From Promethearchaeota archaeon (GTDB lineage: Archaea; Asgardarchaeota; Lokiarchaeia; Sigyniarchaeales; SOKP01): a stretch of 5,006 bases of DNA. Shown here piece after piece: positions 1 to 5,006 of the stretch. Below the pieces are notes generated by a model. The model was not told where the DNA came from. It made no database searches and saw nothing but the letters and a program-made list of their open reading frames with translations. The first letter of the stretch is position 1. Every line of letters starts with the position of its first letter. The DNA lies in contig JAUWHL010000217.1 in the NCBI GenBank assembly GCA_030605895.1, positions 1-5,006 of the forward strand, read 5' to 3'. Made by a program: the position numbers and the translations under genes.

Positions 1-8
1 AGGAAGTG

Positions 9-17
9 AAGGTGATT
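9..17 (+). promoter_or_regulatory. Probable Shine-Dalgarno site upstream of gene 1
   Basis: AAGGTGATT matches the same 16S-complementary sequence (AGGTGAT). It is 14 bases from the TTG at 32, longer than usual, and 8 bases from an in-frame ATT at 26, which would be a rare start codon. It supports initiation of gene 1 near here but does not settle which codon is used. No promoter can be sought because only 31 bases precede the gene. Confidence 0.5.
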
Positions 18-31
18 CGAAAATAATTGAG

Positions 32-3000
32 TTGAGTCGTAAATCAAAGCGATTGTTGAAGAATATAGTAGCATTAGGCATTCTAGTTTGTGCACCTATA
101 TTATCTATAATTCTAGTGAATGTTAATTATATTGAATATATAGATGATACCGAGGTTCGATTCATTAAAGACAATGCTGTTTTTTTCACATGGACTCATC
201 AAAATGATCATGGGTTGTTTATTGAACCTAGTTTAGATTCAAACTTCAGAGCAATTGATTCAATAAATTTCTCTTTTGCTAGCATATCTTCATCCGATTT
301 AGTAAATCCTAATAATATTTCAAATGAACAAGTAAAGGCAAATAAACCAAATATGTTTTTCGATTATATTTTTGAAAAACAAAATACAGACGGTTCATAT
401 TCAGATATAGGTGGATTTGGTAATATGATTTCTACACATCAAGCGATAAAAACTATAGAGATCGCTAATGAATCTTATTTAAATAATAAAATTCAACAGG
501 GTGAAACTAATAATATTATTAGTTATTTGAATAATTCATTAAAAGAGTATGGAGAGGGATTTATGTTAATACCCATTTTAAATAAATCTGACATAATTTC
601 TACTTCAAGTGCGATTGATCTAGCAAATACTTTAAATGGTGGAATTGTTCTCAAAAATGATAATATTTCAAAATATATTAATTCCACTTGGGTTGTTGGA
701 AGTTATGTATTGTCGAATGATAATATGAGCATACCAACAGCAGAAACAACGTATTATGGTATCAGAGCATTTTTAGGAATGAATATGACTTATACTACTT
801 CAGAACTCTTAGAAATTTGGTTTTATTTTACTTCACTTTATAGTAGTATAGACGGTGGATTTTCAAGTTTTATTGGTGAACCTTCTGATGTTCAATCGAC
901 ATATTATGCTCTCTCGTCATTAAAAACACTAGATTTAGGACTTCCTATAGTTTTTGATGAACAAAAGACTTTATCTTTTATATTTAATTGTTCAAAGGTA
1001 GATGGGGGTTTTGGTTTAAGTCCAGAGCCAATTGATAATTCAGATTTTAAATCAGGGTGGGCTGCTATGAAATCAATTGATATTCTCAAGCAAGAAACCT
1101 TGACGGAAAAAAATTATTCTGATATTATTGAAGCTACTCTTAAATATTATGATTGGCTTCATTTTTTTCAGGGTAAAAATTCATTATTTGGTAGCACCAC
1201 TATTGAAGCAAACTATTACGGGATATCAGCCCTTTATAATTATAATCCTAAAATCTTTACCGAATTTATTAACAAAGAGATTATGAGTAAGGAAATATTA
1301 GATAACATAACAAAATTCGTTGATAGATGTTATGATGAAGATGAGGGAGGTTTTGCATCAACTCCAGAAGAAAATGCTACTCTCTATGCAACTTTTTGTG
1401 GATTGAACATTTATGAACAACTTTTTCCCTTTACTAATAAATGGCCCGATGAGAATGAAATTGGGAATATAACAAGTTATTTAGTTAATCTTCAAAATCC
1501 AGATGGAGGTTTTCGTATAGGTCAAGATGTAGAATCTGTTTTAAATATGTACGGAGCATTCTATCAAATTTTCTTAGATTTAATTAATTCAAATATTTCA
1601 ACTATTGAAAGTACATATTGGGCTTTAAGTTCATTAGATATCATTAATGGATTAAGTCATATCGATCATGTGAATCTTACTCATTGGATGAGATCATGTC
1701 AAAATCCTGATGGTGGGTTTTCATTATTTATGGGATTCCATAGTGATGTAATTTCAACATATTATGGCCTTGAGATATTTACAGAGTTGTTACATTCTGA
1801 ACCCATGGCTAAAATAGCCTCTATTGAATTCCTAAAGAACTCACAAACTTCTGATGGCTCATTTATGGTTTTACCAGCTTTTGGGGCTTTTCTAGACTTA
1901 CCATCAAACTTTTTAATCACATATTTTGGATGTAAAGGTCTTTATGATTATAGATTTCAACCAGAAAATATTAGAAATACTTTAAATTGGTATGCTCAAT
2001 GTGTTAGTTTTAATACAGGAGGAATTGGTGATAACCCGGGGTTTGGAGGTGATTTAAGGAATGCAGCTAATGGTATTATTATTATAGATGAATTACAATA
2101 TGACCAAAGCTTTGATTCGAAACCTTGGAACCTATTATTGACTTATATATTAATTATTGAAGGTGCTGGAATTGGTTTATTTATATTATTAAAATTATAT
2201 CAAAAGCTTTCAATACCACAAAGGATAAAGTTATTATTAAGAATTGGAGGAAAACTTAATGAATCATACTTACAGAAGTTTCCAGCTATTAATTGTGAAA
2301 ATTTAAGTATCTTTGCGGGAGGAAAATTAATAGTTGATTCTGTTTCTATGAATGTAAAACATGGCAAAATTTTAGGAATTTTAGGAGAGAGCGGTGCTGG
2401 TAAATCAACCTTTATTAAAGGCTTGCTTGGTATGAGAAAAATAACAGGTTTTTGTCAAATTTATGGAATGAATATAAATAAAAGAACTTCAAGAAGAATT
2501 AGGCCAATTTATGGGTATGTACCGCAAGATTTAGGAAAAATTTATCATAATTTTACAACTTTTGAGAATTTATTATATTTTGGAAATCAATACGGCCTCA
2601 CAGAAAGAGAAATCATGAGTAGGGCTAAAAGACTTTTACGTAGCTTAGAAATTGAAGATAAAATGGATGAATTAGTCAAAAATCTTTCTGGTGGAGAAAA
2701 AAGACGAGTTAGCATTGCAATTGGTTTAATACATTCACCCATGTTTCTTATATTAGACGAACCTACATCAGGTTTAGATCCAGTTGTGAGAGAAAATTTG
2801 TGGTTAGTTTTAACCAAAATTAATGAACAATTTAAATCTACTTTAGTAGTGATTACACACTACCCAGAAGAATCCCGATTTTGTAATTTTGTTGCAATAT
2901 TTGGTAGAAAACGTGGAATGTTAGATTTTGGTCAACCAAAAACGCTTTTAGTTAATTTACCAGGAAAAGGAAGATCTATTGAGATTATATTTACTGATGT

Positions 3001-3235
3001 AAAAGAAAATGCTACTGCTAGACTTGAATTGATTGAAGGAATTGAGAAAGTTTTAGAAAACAAAGCTGGTACAAATTTTTCAATATTTACTAATTTAAAT
3101 CTCGATAAGTTGATTGAAAAAATAGAAGAAGAGATGGGTAAGAATTCAATTCAAGAAGTAAAACAAATGGATTCTAAAATGGAACAGTATTTCCGTTATA
3201 AAGCAATGGAGGTGTCTAAAGCTAATGAAATCTAG
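32..3235 (+). CDS. Membrane-anchored extracellular prenyltransferase/cyclase-like toroid fused to an ABC-2 type ABC ATPase
   Basis: The 1067-residue product has a basic start (SRKSKRLLK), a hydrophobic segment at about residues 11-31, a large extracytoplasmic part (32-700) of about twelve prenyltransferase/squalene-cyclase-like repeats, a second span at 701-722, a basic linker, and an ABC ATPase domain at about 753-975. The positive-inside rule places the repeats outside and the ATPase inside. The ATPase motifs are complete: Walker A GESGAGKST (785-793), Q-loop Gln832, LSGGE (885-889), Walker B ending Asp909-Glu910, D-loop SGLD (913-916) and His943. The tail (about 980-1067) resembles the regulatory extension of CcmA/DrrA/NatA-type ABC-2 export ATPases, so ATP-driven export or membrane remodelling is inferred; the substrate is unknown. 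Fusing a receptor-like toroid to the ATPase is unusual, because most ABC-2 ATPases are soluble. The TTG start at 32 is uncertain: the frame stays open to the left edge, and the AGGTGATT at 10-17 lies 14 bases upstream. The stop overlaps the next gene by 11 bases. Confidence 0.9.
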   Translation: MSRKSKRLLKNIVALGILVCAPILSIILVNVNYIEYIDDTEVRFIKDNAVFFTWTHQNDHGLFIEPSLDSNFRAIDSINFSFASISSSDLVNPNNISNEQVKANKPNMFFDYIFEKQNTDGSYSDIGGFGNMISTHQAIKTIEIANESYLNNKIQQGETNNIISYLNNSLKEYGEGFMLIPILNKSDIISTSSAIDLANTLNGGIVLKNDNISKYINSTWVVGSYVLSNDNMSIPTAETTYYGIRAFLGMNMTYTTSELLEIWFYFTSLYSSIDGGFSSFIGEPSDVQSTYYALSSLKTLDLGLPIVFDEQKTLSFIFNCSKVDGGFGLSPEPIDNSDFKSGWAAMKSIDILKQETLTEKNYSDIIEATLKYYDWLHFFQGKNSLFGSTTIEANYYGISALYNYNPKIFTEFINKEIMSKEILDNITKFVDRCYDEDEGGFASTPEENATLYATFCGLNIYEQLFPFTNKWPDENEIGNITSYLVNLQNPDGGFRIGQDVESVLNMYGAFYQIFLDLINSNISTIESTYWALSSLDIINGLSHIDHVNLTHWMRSCQNPDGGFSLFMGFHSDVISTYYGLEIFTELLHSEPMAKIASIEFLKNSQTSDGSFMVLPAFGAFLDLPSNFLITYFGCKGLYDYRFQPENIRNTLNWYAQCVSFNTGGIGDNPGFGGDLRNAANGIIIIDELQYDQSFDSKPWNLLLTYILIIEGAGIGLFILLKLYQKLSIPQRIKLLLRIGGKLNESYLQKFPAINCENLSIFAGGKLIVDSVSMNVKHGKILGILGESGAGKSTFIKGLLGMRKITGFCQIYGMNINKRTSRRIRPIYGYVPQDLGKIYHNFTTFENLLYFGNQYGLTEREIMSRAKRLLRSLEIEDKMDELVKNLSGGEKRRVSIAIGLIHSPMFLILDEPTSGLDPVVRENLWLVLTKINEQFKSTLVVITHYPEESRFCNFVAIFGRKRGMLDFGQPKTLLVNLPGKGRSIEIIFTDVKENATARLELIEGIEKVLENKAGTNFSIFTNLNLDKLIEKIEEEMGKNSIQEVKQMDSKMEQYFRYKAMEVSKANEI
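179..2101 (+). repeat. Protein-level repeat array: about twelve alpha/alpha-toroid (PFTB / squalene-cyclase QW-like) units
   Basis: Each unit has a Q-x-x-D-G-[GS]-[FY] turn, often followed 10-20 residues later by a helix of the type S-T-Y-[YW]-[AG]-L. Motif cores begin near residues 57, 117, 173 (degenerate), 228 (degenerate), 272, 322, 380 (degenerate), 435, 488, 557, 605 and 660 (degenerate), a spacing of 44-69 and usually about 55 residues. The clearest are QNPDGGF at 488 and 557, QNTDGSY at 117 and QTSDGSF at 605. In known families, six such hairpins close one alpha6/alpha6 barrel, so twelve would suffice for two barrels, as in squalene-hopene cyclase. I see no D-x-C/H zinc site and no DxDD motif; at the position resembling the prenyltransferase YHTCYCL helix the protein reads LYATFCGL (451-458), with Ala in place of the zinc-binding His. 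A non-catalytic binding scaffold is inferred. The repeats are degenerate at DNA level, so they are old. Confidence 0.8.
2132..2197 (+). other. Second transmembrane helix of gene 1, linking the outer toroid to the ATPase
   Basis: Residues 701-722 (beginning LLLTYILIIEGAGIGLF) are a single hydrophobic stretch containing one acidic residue, Glu710, and a G-A-G-I-G small-residue patch. It is followed by a basic linker (K721, K725, R731, K733, R737, K741), as expected just inside the membrane. A buried Glu beside a glycine patch suggests helix-helix packing with a partner such as a permease or a second copy; this is inference. Confidence 0.75.
2288..2956 (+). other. ABC ATPase domain of gene 1 (catalytically complete)
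   Basis: Residues about 753-975 form one nucleotide-binding domain with every canonical motif in order: Walker A GESGAGKST, YVPQ Q-loop, LSGGEKRR signature, FLILDEPTSGLDP Walker B/D-loop and ITHYPEE H-loop. The Q-loop to signature distance is 53 residues, normal for the family. The YVPQ form and a tail ending in a degenerate version of the 'psLEdvF' motif (SKMEQYF, residues 1048-1054) point to the ABC-2/NatA/DrrA branch rather than to importers. ATP binding and hydrolysis are expected in an ATP-sandwich dimer. Confidence 0.93.
3208..3214 (+). promoter_or_regulatory. Strong Shine-Dalgarno site for gene 2
   Basis: GGAGGTG is a seven-base match to the complement of the conserved 3' end of prokaryotic 16S rRNA. 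It lies inside the last codons of gene 1, 10 bases before the ATG at 3225. It fixes the start of gene 2 and shows that ribosomes can initiate internally on the polycistronic message rather than only by read-through from gene 1. Confidence 0.85.
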
Positions 3236-4964
3236 TATTTCAAAGAAAACTAGATTGTTAAAGGATCCTAGAAACGTTGAATTAGAACGTCTTAGATTAA
3301 AAATTTTAGATGCCGTTAGATTTTCCAAACGCTTTTGGATGACATATAGGGAAAACACATTTGGTATTGCATCAATTCTAAATTTAATTTATAAAAAATC
3401 ATTTATCGAAGTATTGTTTTTTACCAACAAGGATGTAATAGACAGAGGGGTACCTTTATTAAAAATCTATACTCCACTCGTAGATGAATTTGATTTTAAT
3501 GAAATTATCTTTGAACCTGATTTTGATGACGATGGTCTTGTTAGTCCTAAGAGAATTATTGAACGTATGAGGAAACACATAATAAAAGAATTTCAAAATC
3601 ATGTAATGATACTAAACAAAGAAGTGGAATTGTTAGATGATAGATTTGAAAATTACATAATCGGTAACAACCCTTACTTCAGAGAATTTATAATTTCTTT
3701 TCCCTTTTTTGATATAAAATTAAAAATTAATTTCGAAAAATATCCTCTATTACCATCATTTTCATTTTCAAAAACAATTTTAAAAATTATAAGTGAAAGA
3801 GAATTTAATAAAGAGGATCTTATTAAAAATTGGAATGAGGTAAATCCTCCTCACATCCATCAATTAATCGAGAAAGTATGTCATATTGTTGAAAACCGTC
3901 TAAAATTGGATAGATTAAAGGAAAACTCTCAACAATTAATACTTAATAATATCTCTATAGAGAATGGATTACAGAATGTCTCTTTTAAGATTCATAGGGG
4001 AAAATCAATAGGAATACATTATGATGAAGAACAGCTATCAGATTTAGATCATCAGTATGATTTGTTTTATCTATTCTGGGGAATTTCCGGAAATTTTTCT
4101 GAATTTTCAGGGAGTATTGAGATTTTTGGAAAAGAAGTTCAATTTTTAAATAAAATGGATTTAGAAAAAATAGTGATATTACCACAAGCACATGAGGCAA
4201 AAATATTAAATATGAAAGTTAAGAAAGCAATAAAATATAAAATTAATATTAAAGAAATCTTAAAAAGTAGAAAAATTAAACTGCAATTATTATTAAAAAG
4301 TGCTGGTTTTGTTCCAAAAATTGATGAAATAATGGGAGACATATTTGTAGCTCCTTCAAAGAGAATTATCCGTAAAAAAACATATATTAAAAATGCTTTA
4401 GAAGTCACTGGTTTATCACTTAAGAAGAAGAAAAAATGTTCCGAATTGAATCATCTAGATTTTCTTTTATTTTCAATTGCTAGAGCTTTAATAAAATTTC
4501 CCTCAATAATTATGTTCTTTATTCCCTTTGAAATATTAGATCGATTAGAATATGAAAAATTTAATAATTATATGCAAAAAATTAAAAAAGAGTTTCATGT
4601 GATTTTAATCTTTCATGCTCCTGAAGGAATAGTATCTAACTGCGATAAAATATTAACTATAGGTAAAGAAGAGTCAAAAATTGGAACATTCAATAAATTA
4701 ATTGAAGAATTACCTCAATCAGGTGAAATAATTATAATTGAATTAGATAATCCGGGTGAAGACTTAATAAAAAAGTTATACGAATTTGATGAAATAGCTA
4801 AAATCATAGAAGAAAGAAGAAATGAGAGATTTAAAATATTTTTAAAAGATCAGCCTGATCAAATGATAATTCGATTAATAGATTTATTTAGTCAAAATCT
4901 TTTCAGTTTTAAAAGATATAAAGCATCTTTAGAAGATTATTCAGAATTTTATGAAAGTACTTAA
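3225..4964 (+). CDS. E2/UEV/RWD-like domain fused to a degenerate (pseudo) ABC ATPase domain
   Basis: This 579-residue protein has no signal peptide or membrane span and is probably cytoplasmic. The N-terminal 230 residues include a ubiquitin-conjugating-enzyme-like segment (about 118-228) without a catalytic Cys. Residues about 237-495 follow the ABC ATPase order but have lost catalysis: the Walker A site reads IHYDEEQLSD (264-273), without glycines or Lys; the signature reads ELNHLDF (407-413); the Walker B Asp and catalytic Glu are replaced by Phe432 and Ile433. The Q-loop Gln321, an arginine after the signature (Arg420), Pro434, Asp439 and H-loop His464 survive. The last 80 residues end in ASLEDYSEFYE (567-577), close to the 'psLEDvF' end of ABC-2 ATPases. 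The ATG at 3225 is supported by GGAGGTG 10 bases upstream and overlaps gene 1, implying coupled translation. An intact 1740-base frame and the retained fold argue against decay. The likely role is a structural or regulatory partner of the gene 1 ATPase. Confidence 0.87.
   Translation: MKSSISKKTRLLKDPRNVELERLRLKILDAVRFSKRFWMTYRENTFGIASILNLIYKKSFIEVLFFTNKDVIDRGVPLLKIYTPLVDEFDFNEIIFEPDFDDDGLVSPKRIIERMRKHIIKEFQNHVMILNKEVELLDDRFENYIIGNNPYFREFIISFPFFDIKLKINFEKYPLLPSFSFSKTILKIISEREFNKEDLIKNWNEVNPPHIHQLIEKVCHIVENRLKLDRLKENSQQLILNNISIENGLQNVSFKIHRGKSIGIHYDEEQLSDLDHQYDLFYLFWGISGNFSEFSGSIEIFGKEVQFLNKMDLEKIVILPQAHEAKILNMKVKKAIKYKINIKEILKSRKIKLQLLLKSAGFVPKIDEIMGDIFVAPSKRIIRKKTYIKNALEVTGLSLKKKKKCSELNHLDFLLFSIARALIKFPSIIMFFIPFEILDRLEYEKFNNYMQKIKKEFHVILIFHAPEGIVSNCDKILTIGKEESKIGTFNKLIEELPQSGEIIIIELDNPGEDLIKKLYEFDEIAKIIEERRNERFKIFLKDQPDQMIIRLIDLFSQNLFSFKRYKASLEDYSEFYEST
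3576..3908 (+). other. UBC/UEV/RWD-like segment of gene 2 (no catalytic cysteine)
   Basis: Residues about 118-228 read in E2-fold order. A helix (KHIIKEFQNHVMILNKEVELL) is followed by strands through FREFIISF and FDIKLKINF, then YPLLPSFSF at 173-181, which matches the YPxxPPxVxF signature of E2/UEV proteins. After a short loop comes W203 followed by PPHIHQLIEKVCHIV (208-222), like the W-x-P-x-x-x-I-x-x-V-L-x-x-I end of the E2 core. There is no HPN motif, and no Cys lies between the YP motif and the Trp, so ubiquitin transfer is not expected; binding, as in UEV or RWD proteins, is possible. The preceding part (LKIYTPLVDE at 79-88, then P108-KRIIERMRKHI) could be a second, more eroded copy. The call rests on pattern reading only. 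Confidence 0.5.
3933..4709 (+). other. Degenerate ABC ATPase domain of gene 2 with a lysine-rich insertion
   Basis: Residues about 237-495 align by eye to an ABC domain: NVSFKIHRGKSIGI (the strand before Walker A), IVILPQAHE (Q-loop), LLFSIARALIKFPSIIMFFI (signature helix to Walker B), VILIFHAPE (H-loop) and CDKILTIGKEESKIGTF (the strands after it). The ATP-binding residues are lost. The Q-loop to signature distance is 87 residues against 53 in gene 1, so the helical subdomain carries about 34 extra residues; residues 331-404 hold about 20 lysines, including five in a row (400-404). A basic contact surface for membrane or nucleic acid is possible but unproven. Confidence 0.8.
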
Positions 4965-5006
4965 AAATATAATATTAAGAATTGTCAAAAAAAGTTGTAT
5001 TATATG
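4951..5006 (+). CDS. Start of a third operon gene, probably the membrane (permease) subunit; truncated by the window edge
   Basis: An ATG at 4951 opens a frame that overlaps the end of gene 2 by 14 bases and runs without a stop to the window edge. It gives MKVLKNIILRIVKKSCII and one partial codon. The alternating basic and hydrophobic residues are typical of the first cytoplasmic stretch of an ABC permease, and the +1 overlap repeats the arrangement between genes 1 and 2. A stop in this frame at 4930-4932 makes 4951 the first ATG. No good ribosome-binding site is visible (only AGAAGAT at 4931-4937), so translation would depend on coupling to gene 2. A permease is what the two ATPase-type proteins lack, but eighteen residues cannot prove identity; the frame could also be open by chance in A/T-rich DNA. 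Confidence 0.45.
   Translation, partial: MKVLKNIILRIVKKSCII

Noticed and set aside
89..91. Cys20 in the first hydrophobic segment as a lipoprotein attachment site
   Set aside because: The preceding residues are I-L-V; a lipobox wants a small residue (Gly, Ala or Ser) just before the Cys. The segment reads better as a membrane anchor or plain signal sequence.
314..1681. Fifteen N-x-S/T glycosylation sequons in the external part of gene 1 as evidence of heavy surface glycosylation
   Set aside because: The cytoplasmic part has 6 in about 345 residues against 15 in about 669 outside, so the density is not enriched. The A/T-rich code makes Asn common everywhere.
179..2101. Gene 1 as a working protein prenyltransferase or terpene cyclase
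   Set aside because: No Asp/Cys/His zinc triad and no DxDD motif can be found; the only similar acidic run (DEDE at 435-438) sits in a repeat turn and does not fit the cyclase motif.
4082..4095. A perfect 14-base palindrome, AATTTCCGGAAATT, as an operator or terminator stem
   Set aside because: It lies inside gene 2 coding (residues G-I-S-G-N-F-S), has no loop or T-tract arrangement, and a palindrome of this size is not unlikely by chance in 5 kb of A/T-rich DNA.
904..4408. Short minus-strand open frames (61-89 residues)
   Set aside because: They lie opposite well-supported coding sequence or its motifs, have no ribosome sites that I can see and resemble no known protein.
4431..4436. The A6 run after AAG repeats as a frameshift or slippage site
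   Set aside because: The frame continues intact on both sides with recognisable ABC-domain sequence following, and short A runs are common in this composition.
3225..4964. Gene 2 as a decaying pseudogene because its ATPase motifs are lost
   Set aside because: The 580-codon frame is intact, it has a strong ribosome site, and fold-defining positions (Q-loop Gln, H-loop His, C-terminal LED motif, E2-like core) are kept. Loss is confined to ATP-contact residues.
5004..5006. The terminal ATG as the start of the next gene
   Set aside because: Nothing follows it, and the upstream ATG at 4951 in another frame is already open across it with the same overlap pattern as the previous junction.

Overview
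This is an AT-rich window (about 30% G+C or less, judged by eye) carrying one compact operon on the + strand. It has two complete genes that overlap by 11 bases and, overlapping the second by 14 bases, what looks like the first 56 bases of a third. No RNA gene, insertion sequence, CRISPR array or terminator is visible. I see no gene on the minus strand: the open frames there lie opposite well-supported + strand coding and resemble nothing. The perfect GGAGGTG ribosome-binding site before gene 2, the A/T-rich coding, the extracellular prenyltransferase/squalene-cyclase-type repeats and a ubiquitin-E2-like fold in gene 2 suggest an archaeon. A member of the Asgard group (Lokiarchaeia-like) is my best guess, but it is an inference and no marker gene is present.

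Region 1 (32-3235) encodes a 1067-residue membrane protein with an unusual layout. A short basic N-terminus and a first hydrophobic segment are followed by about 650 residues outside the cell made of about twelve Q-x-x-D-G-G-F type alpha/alpha repeats. A second membrane span near residues 701-722 then leads to a complete cytoplasmic ABC ATPase domain (Walker A, Q-loop, LSGGE signature, Walker B, H-loop), with a C-terminal tail like those of ABC-2 type export ATPases. The repeats show neither the zinc ligands of protein prenyltransferases nor the DxDD acid motif of class II cyclases, so they look like a binding scaffold rather than an enzyme.

Region 2 (3225-4964) encodes a 579-residue soluble protein. 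Its N-terminal 230 residues contain a segment that reads like a cysteine-less ubiquitin-conjugating-enzyme fold (UEV/RWD-like). The rest is a recognisable but dead ABC ATPase domain: Walker A, the signature and both Walker B acidic residues are gone, while the Q-loop Gln, the H-loop His and the ABC-2 type C-terminal tail remain.

Region 3 (4951 to the window end) would encode a basic then hydrophobic N-terminus, as expected of a membrane subunit, and is the natural place for the missing permease.

Together the genes suggest an undescribed ABC-2-like complex. An extracellular double toroid would be wired through one membrane helix to the active ATPase, with a pseudo-ATPase/E2-like adaptor on the cytoplasmic face and a permease encoded downstream. 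Because the gene 2 domain lacks both Walker A and the signature, a simple gene 1/gene 2 heterodimer would contain no intact ATP site. Gene 2 is therefore more likely a regulator or adaptor than a conventional second half-site.
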